From positions 62,001 to 126,000 of the forward strand of contig JAEWEG010000018.1 in assembly GCA_023389575.1 (NCBI GenBank): a DNA stretch of 64,000 nucleotides. The letters are read 5' to 3'. Source of the stretch: Chloroflexota bacterium. Lineage in GTDB: Bacteria; Chloroflexota; Chloroflexia; Thermomicrobiales; UBA6265. The position numbers and the translations under genes are program-made. Under the pieces are notes generated by a model. The model did no database searches and was not told the origin of the DNA. It was given only the letters and a program-made list of their open reading frames with translations. This document shows, one piece after another, positions 26,124 to 35,234 of this stretch (position 1 is its first letter; the number at the start of each line of letters is the position of its first letter).

Positions 26124-26289
26124 TCCCGCGCAACCCGGGATGCGTAGCCAGCGTTTTCCTTGAGGAATCGTATGAAGGACACTGGATGGCTCCGACTGTC
26201 AATTGAAGGCAGACCATGCCTCCAACCGGAACGGTTGACGGCTTTCGTTACCCTGCTCTCCTGACCCGCGTGAACGAAGGATTGTTCGT

Positions 26290-27558
26290 ATGACATTCAC
26301 AATCGGCCGGAGCGTACCGGCCGCAACCGGTACCGTACTCAACCGTCGCCAGGCGCTCGCCGCCGGCACCGGCCTGGCGTTCGCGGGAGCGGGACTCCTG
26401 ACGCCCGCCGCCATGGCCCGGCAGGGGCACGCACCTTCGCAGGCCACGCCGGAGGCCTCGGATACGCCCACGCCCGCGAATGACACTCCCCTGACGACCC
26501 TGCTCCGCATGGTGCCGCACTCGCTGGTGATGAATGGCCAGGGTGGGCCGTACTGGTCGTACTGCGACTTCGCGCGCCAGTACGCCGCGCTGGACATGGA
26601 TCGTGACGGCGCTGGACCTGACTTGCGGGAAATCCCAATCCCCACGGCCACCATCGCCCTCATGCCGGGCTCCAATGCGTACTCGTATTCGTTTGTCGAG
26701 GACTTCACATCATCCATAGGGTTTCAGCCCTTGCTGATGGGACAGCACCTCATGATTGGTGATCCACCCGAGCAGATCACCATGTTCAAGGGCGAGTTCG
26801 ATCCTCGGGCGCTGGTCGCGGCGTGGAAGGAAACCGGCTATCAGCCGGTGGAAACGTCAAGCGGCATCGAGGCGTGGTCGATTGGGCCGGACGGTGAGTT
26901 CGCGGTCGACCACCTGGTGCAGCGCTTCGTGATTGCCGCGATGAACAACGTCGCCATCGTTGATGATGTGCTGATCTACGCCAATACGCTCGACCTGCTG
27001 AATGTCGTGCTCGATCACATCGCCGGTGGCGGAGCCACCTCGCTCGACGACGAGGTATGGGGGCCCGTCATACAGAGTCTCCCGGAGACCGTTGTCTCGG
27101 CGATGGCCGTGACTCCAGAGATGGACTGGATGTGGCCGAACCTGGATCTGGAGCGGTTGGAAGCGATCCAGTCCGAAATGGACGCGGTGCGAGAGGCGGT
27201 GGGACCGATGCCAGACGTCAATGCCATGATCGTGGCAGTTGAGGAGGGAGCGGTGCACGTCGACTTCGAGTGGGAGGGTCTTCCGGCTCCCGTCGACGCC
27301 GGCACGATGTTCGTGCGGCTCGGCACCCAATCCGCCGAGGACGCCGAACAGGCGGCCCGGGTGGTCGTGGCGAGGAGTGAATCCCTGTCGTCCCTGGGGA
27401 GTGGCGAGCCGTACAGCGAGCTGATCGTGGCGGAGCGTGAGGCGGCGGAGGGCACGACCGCCGCGATCGACTTTACGCAGTTGGAGTCTCCGCGGGTCTG
27501 GAGCAATCTGGTGTTGATGCGAGATGTGCTCCTGTTCGCGCCGGATTCCTCGTTGTAG
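26290..27558 (+). CDS. exported protein of unknown function, tandem family member 2
   Basis: A 422-residue paralogue of member 1. It has a Tat-like signal (LNRRQALAAGTGLAFAG) with cleavage expected after TPAAMA, then RQGHAP. The shared landmarks are present: YWSYCDFARQYAALD, GFQPLLMGQHLM, LVAAWKETGYQPVETSSGIE, NNVAIVDDVLIYANTLDLL, SLPETVVSAMAVTPE, GPMPDV, DAGTMFVRLG and EDAEQAARVVVARSESL. It starts 166 bases after member 1. It differs most in the loop after RQGHAP, which is Thr/Pro-rich. The function is unknown and the fold appears wholly extracytoplasmic. Confidence 0.85.
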   Translation: MTFTIGRSVPAATGTVLNRRQALAAGTGLAFAGAGLLTPAAMARQGHAPSQATPEASDTPTPANDTPLTTLLRMVPHSLVMNGQGGPYWSYCDFARQYAALDMDRDGAGPDLREIPIPTATIALMPGSNAYSYSFVEDFTSSIGFQPLLMGQHLMIGDPPEQITMFKGEFDPRALVAAWKETGYQPVETSSGIEAWSIGPDGEFAVDHLVQRFVIAAMNNVAIVDDVLIYANTLDLLNVVLDHIAGGGATSLDDEVWGPVIQSLPETVVSAMAVTPEMDWMWPNLDLERLEAIQSEMDAVREAVGPMPDVNAMIVAVEEGAVHVDFEWEGLPAPVDAGTMFVRLGTQSAEDAEQAARVVVARSESLSSLGSGEPYSELIVAEREAAEGTTAAIDFTQLESPRVWSNLVLMRDVLLFAPDSSL

Positions 27559-27633
27559 GCGTCGCGGGCTCAATGCAACCGACGACGGGGGCATGGCGTT
27601 TGTCAATGTGGCACCAATCCTGAAGGAGGCCAC

Positions 27634-28893
27634 ATGTTTTCGCCATCTCCCAGCCTGTCCGTCCCGCTGTCATTCAGGGGATTCTCTCGCCGCGATCTCG
27701 TGCGGGGCGGAACCGCGCTGGCGCTCTCCGCCGCCGGGTACGCTCCTCCACGCGCTCGTGCTCGCCAGGGGCACAGCCCGCTCAAACCCGAAGCCCCGAC
27801 GAATGGTGTTCCCAACCTGCGTTCGTTGCTGGAGCTGGTCCCAGGCGATTACATCGACCGGGTGGGCGACAACGGAGTTCCATGGCAATACGCCGATTTC
27901 GATCGCCAGTTCGCCTCGCTGGGGCTCCATCACGACATCGACGGGCTGGACTTCGAGAACGAGCCCTACCAGTACGGGACGTACAGCCTGGCTCCGGCAA
28001 GCTCGGTGTTCAACTTCGCGCTGGTCGAAGACCTGGTCACCGCGATCGGGTTCCAGCCGTTCGGAATGGACCAGAACCTGTACGTGGGAGCCCCTGGGCG
28101 CCAGTTGTCGATGTTTCGTGGGGGATTCGACCCCGACAAGGTGGTCGCCGCGTGGACGAAGGCCGGCTACGAGACGCACGACACCGCGAGTGGCATCCCG
28201 GCGTGGACGATTGGACGAGAGGGCGAGTTCGTTCCCGACCATCCCATCCAGGGCAAGGTCCTTTCGGAACTGAACAACGTCGCGATCGTGGATGATGTGC
28301 TGATTTACGCGCCGTACATGGAGTTGCTGGAGATGGCGCTCTCGTTCATCGGGGGTGGTGGAGCCTCGATGGCTGATGACGGGGTTTATGGGCCGCTGAT
28401 CGAGAGCCTGCCCGAAACGACCGTGTCCGCGATGGCGGTGACACCCGAGCAACTCCTGCCGGATCCGGTGATCGCGACCCGGGAGCAGATTGACGCGTTC
28501 GAGAGCCAACTCGCCGAGGCAGACGATCGGCTGGGACCGATGCCACCCATACGCGGTCTCGTGGCGGGCGTCAACGAGGGCGCGACCCTGGTGGACTTCG
28601 AGTGGGGACCCGATGGCACGTCGGTGGAGCCACGCGAGAACGCCGGAACCTGCTTCTTTCGACTGGGCACCGGCTCGGAGGATGACGCCGTTCAGGCCGC
28701 TGACGTCGCCGCTGGCCGTTGGGAATCGCTCGACTCGCTTGTGGTCAAGGTTCCCTACCTGGATTTGGCCGAGGTCATCTCTCACGGGGCGGACGGCAAC
28801 GTCGCGGCTCTCGACCTCGTTCAGCTACGGAGCCCGAGACTGTGGCATGAGTTGCTTGTCATGCGCGACACGCTGCCGTTCGCGCCGTCCTGA
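27634..28893 (+). CDS. exported protein of unknown function, tandem family member 3
   Basis: A 419-residue paralogue, 75 bases after member 2 and closest to members 1 and 2. The signal carries SRRDLVRGGTALALSAAGY with cleavage near RARA, then RQGHSP. Shared blocks are WQYADFDRQFASLGL, HDIDGLDFEN (also in member 1 as HGIDGFDLEN), GFQPFGMDQNLYV, VVAAWTKAGYETHDTASGIP, NNVAIVDDVLIYAPYMELL, SLPETTVSAMAVTPEQ, GPMPPIRG, ENAGTCFFRLG and LRSPRLWHELLVMRDTLPFA. AAGGAGG lies 5-6 bases before the ATG. No enzyme motif is seen; binding or structural roles are possible. Confidence 0.85.
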   Translation: MFSPSPSLSVPLSFRGFSRRDLVRGGTALALSAAGYAPPRARARQGHSPLKPEAPTNGVPNLRSLLELVPGDYIDRVGDNGVPWQYADFDRQFASLGLHHDIDGLDFENEPYQYGTYSLAPASSVFNFALVEDLVTAIGFQPFGMDQNLYVGAPGRQLSMFRGGFDPDKVVAAWTKAGYETHDTASGIPAWTIGREGEFVPDHPIQGKVLSELNNVAIVDDVLIYAPYMELLEMALSFIGGGGASMADDGVYGPLIESLPETTVSAMAVTPEQLLPDPVIATREQIDAFESQLAEADDRLGPMPPIRGLVAGVNEGATLVDFEWGPDGTSVEPRENAGTCFFRLGTGSEDDAVQAADVAAGRWESLDSLVVKVPYLDLAEVISHGADGNVAALDLVQLRSPRLWHELLVMRDTLPFAPS

Positions 28894-29024
28894 GCACTGT
28901 TCCTCGCCCCTCGCCCCCGGTCGCCAGGTCATCGCTGGAAGCTCCTTGATTTCCCCTGAGGGTCCGGTTCTCGCGGACTCTAGTCGCCTGGACCGCGCCT
29001 CGCCACGGTCGACCATGCAACCTG

Positions 29025-29052
29025 TTGCCCGATGATGACGTTTGTGTATAAG
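29025..29052 (+). promoter_or_regulatory. probable promoter of tandem family member 4
   Basis: -35 TTGCCC (29025-29030), 16 bases, then -10 TATAAG (29047-29052), 39 bases before the chosen GTG start. The same stretch matches 15 bases of the Tn5 mosaic end (see findings). Confidence 0.5.
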
Positions 29053-29091
29053 AGACACAGTGCATATTCGGTTACAGAGGGGAGCGATCTG

Positions 29092-30312
29092 GTGGGCGTG
29101 GGCGCACACGGTTTGAGTCGGCGCGCGATTCTCAGGGGCGGTCTGGCGATGGCGGCGGGCGTAATGGCACCTGCTTCAATGGATGCACGGGCCCGGCAGG
29201 GGCATGGCCCCGGCCTGGTGCATCCCGGTGGTGAGGGGCCGGAGCGAATCACCAGCCTCCTGTCGCTGATACCCCGTGAATTCAGGCGGCAAGGTCCGTA
29301 TTGGGAATACGACGATTACGCGCGGCAGTTCGCATCGCTCGGGATTGACCACGATAGCGGTGGACCCGATGCGCCGGAATCCCTCGTGGACGATGCGATC
29401 GGGAGCATGGCGTTGCAATACTTGGCGCCCATCATGTCGGCGGGACGTGAGGATTTCGTGCGGGCGATGGGGTTCAACCCGCTCGGGATGCATCAGATGC
29501 TCATCACGGCTCGATCAGCGATGGAGAGAGTGACGCTGTACAGGGGAGATATTGATCCCGACGCCCTGGTCGCGGCCTGGACTGGGTTCGGCTATGAACC
29601 GCGTGAGTCCGCCAGCGGCATACCGCTATGGACAATCAATCCAGAAGGGGAAAACGTCCTTGACATGTCGGCCACCTGGCTCTGGTCGGGCCAACTCTAC
29701 AACGTGGCCATCATCGATGACGTCGTGGCGTTTACCTCGACCCTCTCCATGCTCGAGGACGTGCTGGACCTGGTCACCAACGGAGGCGAAACCATCCTCG
29801 ACGACCCGCTGTGCGGGGCTCTCGCCGGTTCGTTGCCGGACACGACGGTCTCGTCGATCGTTCTGCCAGCCGCGGCCATGCAGGATCCTCGGGAGACGTC
29901 CGGGGAGGAATTCGTCGAAGATGCCGCGGGCCACCTGGCGCGGGTGAGAGACGAGGTGGGGCCCATGCCCGAGCTTCAGGGCATGGCGTTCGCGGTGAAC
30001 GAAGGGACAATCGCGCCGGACGCGGACCTGCCAACCGACAATCCGCGCGAGGATGCTGGCCTCGGGATGATCCGGATGGCCGCGTCCTCGCCCGAGGACG
30101 CGGCACAGGCGAACCTGGTGGTCACGCGGCGGTTCGAGGAGCTTGATTCGCCCATCTTCGAGGTGCCATACAGTCAGGTATTCAGGCCCCTGCCGGGCGA
30201 GGTCTCGGGCAACATCGCGTCACTCGATTTCCGGCTGCTGGACAGGCCATACGGTTGGGCCACGCTCGTGAAACGGAGTGACATCCTGCCATTCGTGGTG
30301 GATGGGGCATAA
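29092..30312 (+). CDS. exported protein of unknown function, tandem family member 4
   Basis: A 406-residue, most diverged paralogue of the four. GTG 29092 is preferred over ATG 29032 because GAGGGGAG lies 7 bases upstream and a promoter-like element would overlap the longer reading. The signal is LSRRAILRGGLAMAAG with cleavage near MDARA, then RQGHGP. Shared blocks are YWEYDDYARQFASLGID, GFNPLGMHQMLI, LVAAWTGFGYEPRESASGIP, YNVAIIDDVVAFTSTLSML, SLPDTTVSSIV, GPMPELQGMAFAVNEG, EDAGLGMIRM and EDAAQANLVVTRRFEELDS. The hairpin at 30331-30361 closes the cluster. Confidence 0.82.
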   Translation: MGVGAHGLSRRAILRGGLAMAAGVMAPASMDARARQGHGPGLVHPGGEGPERITSLLSLIPREFRRQGPYWEYDDYARQFASLGIDHDSGGPDAPESLVDDAIGSMALQYLAPIMSAGREDFVRAMGFNPLGMHQMLITARSAMERVTLYRGDIDPDALVAAWTGFGYEPRESASGIPLWTINPEGENVLDMSATWLWSGQLYNVAIIDDVVAFTSTLSMLEDVLDLVTNGGETILDDPLCGALAGSLPDTTVSSIVLPAAAMQDPRETSGEEFVEDAAGHLARVRDEVGPMPELQGMAFAVNEGTIAPDADLPTDNPREDAGLGMIRMAASSPEDAAQANLVVTRRFEELDSPIFEVPYSQVFRPLPGEVSGNIASLDFRLLDRPYGWATLVKRSDILPFVVDGA

Positions 30313-30330
30313 CCAACGCTCGGATGCGAG

Positions 30331-30361
30331 GAGCCCATCAGGTGAAACGCCTGATGGGCTC
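30331..30361. terminator. hairpin closing the tandem exported-protein cluster
   Basis: A 12-bp perfect stem GAGCCCATCAGG/CCTGATGGGCTC with a 7-base loop, between convergent genes. T-runs are weak on both sides. Confidence 0.65.
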
Positions 30362-30399
30362 TGCTCATGCCTTATTGATTGCGACCCGGCACGGCCAGG

Positions 30400-31512
30400 C
30401 TACATCTCGCTGGAGCGATCGGTCGGTTGACGGAGGAGGGCGGCCACGTTGGTGGCGGTCTTGGCGAGGTTGTTGCGGTCGTCGAGCAATTCGAGGATCT
30501 GGTCCACGTTGGCGCCCAGCTTCACCAGGTTGTCGATGTCGCGAGGGTTGTCCCGGGCGGCGAGCAACACCTGCCTGAGATCGGCCCAGTCTCCAAGATT
30601 CGCGGCGTTGTCCAGGTCGGTCGCCAACTCTACTGGATCGCGGGAAAGGGCGGGCTGGGAAGGTTTTGGCCTGGCCAGCGTGGGGATGATGGCCCGCAGT
30701 TCGCCAATCAGGCGCTCGGCCTTGGTGATCGTGTCTTCCTCGGAGTCCGGGGCACTGGCGGTGGCATACGGGTCGAAGGCGGCAGTCGTGATTTCCTTGG
30801 CCACACCACTGGCAATTGGCGGAGCGTCGACCTCGCCAGCCGCCTGCTCGTCCTCCACCGTCGTGGCGGGTTCGACCGGGGTATTCCATTGGGTCGCCCA
30901 TGCCGCCAGGGTTTCCTGGTTCTCGACCGTGTCATCGGAGGCGTCGAGCAGGTCCTGCACCTCGGCCGTGTCCGGGGCGGGGTCATCGCCGGCAGCCTCG
31001 CCAGTCGCGACGCCGTCCTCGCCTGCCATCACATCGGAGACCTCGGGCGAGTCGTCGAGAATCTCGATCTCGGTGAGGTCGGGCGCGTCCTCCACCTGTG
31101 CGTCCGGCTCGTCGGTGTCGATCACGACGCTGGACTCGTCGTCCATCGGGGGCGCGACATCGTCGTCATCCTGGGCGGCCGGGGTGTTCCACGACCAGGT
31201 GAACGCCTCTTCGTTGCCCGTATCGTCCCCAGTGGCGGACTCCTGCCCGTCGTCGGTGGCCACGCCCGCATGCTCATTGGTCCGTGCGGATGTGGTGAGC
31301 GTGGTGTCGCCGGTTTCTTCCGTGACCTCCTGGCGGATCGACTCCCACACGGAGGTCGCGACGGACGACGACGTGTCCGCGGCGGCTGGTTCGGTGGCGG
31401 TCGACCAGTCGCTGGAGGTCGGTTCGGCCGGTTCGTTGAGGCGGGTTCCGCAGGCCGTGCAGAACCTGGCGCTCTCGCGCACGGTGGCGCCGCAGTTGGA
31501 ACAGGTGGGCAT
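30400..31512 (-). CDS. acidic protein with N-terminal double-zinc-ribbon half (zf-ribbon)
   Basis: A 370-residue protein. The N-terminus MPTCSNCGATVRESARFCTA then CGTRL is a four-Cys zinc ribbon (CxxC...CxxC). Next come about 200 residues rich in Asp, Glu, Ala and Thr with a repeated W-[SA]xxWNTP motif (FTWSWNTPAAQ and AAWATQWNTPVEP). A conserved-looking helical C-terminus follows (AERLIGELRAIIPTLARPKP onward). No membrane segment is seen. ATG 31512 has AAGGAG upstream and puts the ribbon at the N-terminus. It may be an adaptor or scaffold; the function is unknown. Confidence 0.8.
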   Translation of the reverse strand: MPTCSNCGATVRESARFCTACGTRLNEPAEPTSSDWSTATEPAAADTSSSVATSVWESIRQEVTEETGDTTLTTSARTNEHAGVATDDGQESATGDDTGNEEAFTWSWNTPAAQDDDDVAPPMDDESSVVIDTDEPDAQVEDAPDLTEIEILDDSPEVSDVMAGEDGVATGEAAGDDPAPDTAEVQDLLDASDDTVENQETLAAWATQWNTPVEPATTVEDEQAAGEVDAPPIASGVAKEITTAAFDPYATASAPDSEEDTITKAERLIGELRAIIPTLARPKPSQPALSRDPVELATDLDNAANLGDWADLRQVLLAARDNPRDIDNLVKLGANVDQILELLDDRNNLAKTATNVAALLRQPTDRSSEM

Positions 31513-31733
31513 CAGAATCTCCTTGCCAGCATTGCGAGGACGGTGGGCGATGGGGTAGCCATTGACACCGGGTAGCATACCGCGATCGGCCCCCGGATTG
31601 GATGCCGCCTGTGCATTGGACCGGCGAGACGGTATCCTGCGACAATTGCAATCAGGAGCGTGGCGGGTTTTGCACGCATGGCAACGGGGACGGGCCGATT
31701 CGACCGTCTCCCTGATGAAAAGCGACTTGATCC

Positions 31734-32366
31734 ATGGCGAATGTTTTGGTTGGCCGGCGAGCGGTGTCGGCCCGGCAGTTGAACGTAGGTTCGGCCGCCG
31801 CGTTTGAGGTTTCGTCGGGACAATTGATCCAGATCATCGATCTGTCGGGCAAGCAGGTGGCGGCCTTCACCGCCGTTGGCAAGGATGGCCAGGTCGAGCG
31901 GCTGTCGCCGTCCACCACCATCACGGCCAATGCCTCGCTGGTGCTGAACGTCGGCGACAAGCTCTATTCACAGCACAAGACGCCGATGTTCGAGATCGTC
32001 GAGGATTCGGTGGCCCGGCACGACCTGCTCACCTCGCCGTTGCCGGTTGATCCAACCGACGATTCGAAGACCGCGATCAAGGAATCGACCGCGACGGCGC
32101 TGGCCGAGGTGGCCACCGGGGCCGGCCTGAATGCCGCCGATGTAGCCGATCCCATCAACTTCTTCAAGCATGTGGTGGTAAAGCAGCGCGGCGAACTGGA
32201 TGTGAAGGAGTCGTTCGCCCAGCGAAACGACACCATCGTGCTGCGCGCGCTGGCCGACAGCACCATCGTGGTGGCCAACGCGTTCCCGGAGAAGAAGGCC
32301 GGAATCGCCAGCAACGTGACGGCCAAGGGGCGGCCGACCCAGCTCCTGGTGCGCGTCTACAGCTAG
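31734..32366 (+). CDS. DUF1989 (urea carboxylase-associated) family protein
   Basis: A 210-residue cytoplasmic protein. GQLIQIIDLSGKQVAAFTAV, LSPSTTITANASLVLNVGDK, LYSQHKTPMFEIVEDSVARH and the closing RPTQLLVRVYS match the DUF1989 family linked to urea carboxylase/guanidine use and to aminomethyltransferase-like folds. The usual Cys/His residues of longer members are mostly missing (only ARHDLL is kept), so it may be a minimal version. No urea or guanidine gene is nearby. No strong ribosome site precedes ATG 31734. Confidence 0.82.
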   Translation: MANVLVGRRAVSARQLNVGSAAAFEVSSGQLIQIIDLSGKQVAAFTAVGKDGQVERLSPSTTITANASLVLNVGDKLYSQHKTPMFEIVEDSVARHDLLTSPLPVDPTDDSKTAIKESTATALAEVATGAGLNAADVADPINFFKHVVVKQRGELDVKESFAQRNDTIVLRALADSTIVVANAFPEKKAGIASNVTAKGRPTQLLVRVYS

Positions 32367-32369
32367 GCG

Positions 32370-32489
32370 CTAGAACAGCAGCGCCACCAGCAGTCCCGTC
32401 ACGACCAGGATGCCGATCGCGACGACGACCAGGGAGACCTGGTCGGATCGGGTCAGGTTGGTCTCGCGTGGCGCGTCCGGTTCCACCAT
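32370..32489 (-). CDS. 39-residue single-pass membrane protein
   Basis: A small protein with a polar N-terminus (MVEPDAPRETNLTRSDQ) and one hydrophobic helix (VSLVVVAIGILVVTGLLVAL) at the C-terminus. ATG 32489 has GAGGAG 7 bases upstream; the longer frame above it shows no protein-like features. It converges with the DUF1989 gene, with only 3 bases between stops. The function is unknown. Confidence 0.65.
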   Translation of the reverse strand: MVEPDAPRETNLTRSDQVSLVVVAIGILVVTGLLVALLF

Positions 32490-32796
32490 CGACATGCTCC
32501 TCGGGTGACTGCGAGCCCCGCGTGATCGGGACAGGTGTGCCGGTTGCCGGAGTTCTCCTGACAACCATTGGCAGGTGAATATGGTACTCAATACCGTACA
32601 CCTGTGAGTGGTGTGGCGTCCGCCCCGGGCGCCGTGCCCGGGATTGGTCCCACCCACCATTCCCTTCCCCACTCGCGCTTGATACGATGACGCCTGGGGT
32701 CATCGCGCCGGAACTGGCGCGAACTGGCCCCTCCGACCATGGGAGGAGGGATCCGCTCGGCCGCGTGCACGCGCCGGCGCCGGATCGCACGACACT
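32490..32796. other. non-coding gap upstream of hemH
   Basis: A possible promoter for hemH is TTCCCT-17-TACGAT near 32663-32690, with a weak -35. Nothing else is recognisable. Confidence 0.35.
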
Positions 32797-33765
32797 ATGA
32801 CCAACGCAACCAATCACCTGATCATCATGGCCTACGGCGGACCATCCAGCCTTGACGATGTTCGCCCGTACCTGATGGATGTGCGCAACTATCGCCCAAC
32901 CTCCGACCATGTGGTTGACGAGATTACCGAGCGCTACCGCCAGATCGGTGGCCGCTCGCCCATCCTCGAACTCACCAACGCCGAGGCCGCGGGCATCGAA
33001 CAGGCCCTCAACGACCAGGCGCCCGAGGGGCAGTCCTGGAAGGTTTGGGTGGGGATGCGCCACTGGCACCCGTTCATCAAGGACACCCTGGCCGAAATGG
33101 AAGCCGCCGGTGTGACCAACGCCGTCGGGTTGGTGATGGCCCCGCACTACTCCCGGATGAGCATCGGCGCGTACTTCAAGCGGGCGGAAGAGGCCGGCAG
33201 TTCGGTCAGCATCGACCCGATCGAAAGCTGGAACACCCTCCCGGGCTACCTCGACGCGCTGACCGAGCGGATCACGGATGGACTGGCGAAGTTCCCGGAA
33301 GATGTGCGCAACCAGGTGCCGGTGATCTTCACCGCCCACAGCCTGCCGGAAAGCATCCGGAACTGGAACGACCCCTACGAGGAGCAGCTCCAGGAGACGG
33401 TCGCCGCCCTGCGGGAGCGCCTGCCAAACCAGCCCTGGGAATGGGCCTACCAGAGCGCCGCCATGACTCCTGATCCGTGGCTGGGACCGGATGCAAGCGA
33501 AGTGATCGCCCGCCTCCACCGCGAGGGCGTGAAGGACATCCTCATCTGCCCGATCGGGTTCATTTGCGAGCACGTCGAGATCCTCTTCGACATCGATGTC
33601 GAGTTCCAGCAGCAGGCCAGGGAACTCGGTGTCCACCTTGAGCGCATCGAGATGCTGAACGACCATCCGGTCATGCTGGAAGCGCTCGCGGGTCTTGTTC
33701 TACGCCAGGCCAACCAGTCTGGGTCCCTGGCTGGGTCATCCACACAAGGCAACGCGGCGTCATGA
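32797..33765 (+). CDS. hemH: ferrochelatase (coproporphyrin-type)
   Basis: Inserts Fe2+ into coproporphyrin III or protoporphyrin IX. The 322-residue protein has the catalytic His in VIFTAHSLPES and the Glu/His region CPIGFICEHVEILFDIDVE. The start LIIMAYGGPSSLDDVRPYL and ERYRQIGGRSPILELT resemble the monoderm coproporphyrin ferrochelatase CpfC rather than the proteobacterial enzyme. The stop overlaps the start of the protoporphyrinogen oxidase-like gene (ATGA), so these late haem genes are coupled. That pairing fits the coproporphyrin-dependent pathway (inference). Confidence 0.95.
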   Translation: MTNATNHLIIMAYGGPSSLDDVRPYLMDVRNYRPTSDHVVDEITERYRQIGGRSPILELTNAEAAGIEQALNDQAPEGQSWKVWVGMRHWHPFIKDTLAEMEAAGVTNAVGLVMAPHYSRMSIGAYFKRAEEAGSSVSIDPIESWNTLPGYLDALTERITDGLAKFPEDVRNQVPVIFTAHSLPESIRNWNDPYEEQLQETVAALRERLPNQPWEWAYQSAAMTPDPWLGPDASEVIARLHREGVKDILICPIGFICEHVEILFDIDVEFQQQARELGVHLERIEMLNDHPVMLEALAGLVLRQANQSGSLAGSSTQGNAAS

Positions 33766-35228
33766 AAACCCGGATCGCGGTTATAGGAGCGGGAATCACG
33801 GGCCTGGCGTGCGCGTTGCGACTGCACACGCTCCAGCCCGAGCTCGAGGTGCATGTCTTCGAGCGAGATACCCAGCCAGGCGGCAAGCTGCGCACCGAGC
33901 ATGTCGACGGGTTCGTGATCGAGCAGGGACCCGATGCGTTCCTGGCCTCGAAGCCGGGTGGCGTGGCCCTGAGCGAACGCCTCGGCCTCCAGGATAGGAT
34001 GGTCAGTCCCGTTGAGGAGAACCGCGGGTCGTTCATCCTGCACCGCGGCACATTGCAGCCCCTTCCCCAGGGGTTGAGCGGGCTGGTGCCCGGCGATATC
34101 CGGCAGATGTTCAGGAGCCCGCTTATCTCGCCGCTGGGCAAGGCCCGCCTGGCGATGGAGTACTACATCCCGCCCCGCAAGGGGATCACCGACGAGTCGA
34201 TCGCGTCGTTCATGACGCGCCGGTTCGGGCAGGAAACCTGGGAACGGATGGTGGAGCCGCTGCTCACTGGCATCTACGCCGGCCATGGCGACCAGTTGAG
34301 CCTGGGAGCGACCTTTCCCAACCTGCGCGCTCTGGAACGCACCCACGGCGGCATTCTCAAGGGAGCGGCCGCCACGCGAAGGGAAGTCGCCCAACGGAAG
34401 GGGCTGCCAGAACCACGCAAGGGTTTCCTGAGCTTCGACGACGGCATGGGCGTGCTGATCGACGCGGCCATGGCCAGGGTGAAGGCCAACGGCGCGCGGG
34501 TTCACTTTGGCGCGGCCTGCACGGGCCTGGTTCGCGACGAGGACGCGCGAACCTTCACGATCACCATCGAGGAAGGGGAGGCGAGCCGGACGGAAACATT
34601 CGACGCCGTGGTGGCCGCCGTGCCGGCGTGGGTCGCCGCTCCCCTGTTTCGCGATGTCGCCCCGGTCGCCAGCGAGAACCTGGCCGCGATCGACCACTCC
34701 CCGAGCGGCCTGATCGCCGTGGCGTTCCCGGAGTCGCAATTGACCCGCCCGCTGAAGGGGTACGGCTACGTGGTTCCCCGGGTCGAGGGGCGGGACGTGA
34801 CGGCCATGACCTGGGTGTCGTCCAAGTGGCCGAACCGCGCTCCGGAAGGGCAGGTGCTGGTGCGCGTGTTCGTGGGCCGGACTGGTCGCGAGGACGTGCT
34901 TCAGAACGACGATGACGGGCTGGTCGCTGTCGCGCTGACTGAGTTGCGAGAGATCCTGGGGTTGACCGTGAGCCCGTCGCTCACGCGCGTGCAGCGGTGG
35001 AACAAGGCGATGCCGCAGTACACGATGGGACACCTCGACCGGGTGGACAGGATCGTCGCCACCGTCGCCCGTATTCCTGGTCTGGAACTCGCCGGCAACA
35101 TGCTGCGGGGCGTGGGAATACCCGACTCGATCACGTCGGGAGAGACCGCCGCCAGCAACCTGCTCACCGACCTCAGCGAGGCGGTCAGGAACAGGCCACC
35201 TCTGTCGATCGCCCGCCCACCCCGATGA
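33762..35228 (+). CDS. hemY: coproporphyrinogen/protoporphyrinogen oxidase (HemY/CgoX type)
   Basis: FAD-dependent oxidation of the porphyrinogen ring. The 488-residue flavoprotein has IAVIGAGITGLACALRLHTL and VFERDTQPGGKLRTEHVDGF (FAD binding), the signature EQGPDAFLASKPGG, EPLLTGIYAGHGDQLSLGATFP of HemY, and a C-terminal AGNMLRGVGIPDSITSGETA closing the FAD site. It overlaps hemH by 4 bases. In monoderm bacteria this type acts on coproporphyrinogen III. A 9-bp hairpin (35235-35257) follows the stop. Confidence 0.94.
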   Translation: MKTRIAVIGAGITGLACALRLHTLQPELEVHVFERDTQPGGKLRTEHVDGFVIEQGPDAFLASKPGGVALSERLGLQDRMVSPVEENRGSFILHRGTLQPLPQGLSGLVPGDIRQMFRSPLISPLGKARLAMEYYIPPRKGITDESIASFMTRRFGQETWERMVEPLLTGIYAGHGDQLSLGATFPNLRALERTHGGILKGAAATRREVAQRKGLPEPRKGFLSFDDGMGVLIDAAMARVKANGARVHFGAACTGLVRDEDARTFTITIEEGEASRTETFDAVVAAVPAWVAAPLFRDVAPVASENLAAIDHSPSGLIAVAFPESQLTRPLKGYGYVVPRVEGRDVTAMTWVSSKWPNRAPEGQVLVRVFVGRTGREDVLQNDDDGLVAVALTELREILGLTVSPSLTRVQRWNKAMPQYTMGHLDRVDRIVATVARIPGLELAGNMLRGVGIPDSITSGETAASNLLTDLSEAVRNRPPLSIARPPR

Positions 35229-35234
35229 CACTTC

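Noticed and set aside
29032..29091. Longer N-terminus for tandem family member 4 starting at ATG 29032
   Set aside because: It would read through the promoter-like element, adds a non-signal-like tail before the Tat motif, and has no ribosome site, unlike GTG 29092.
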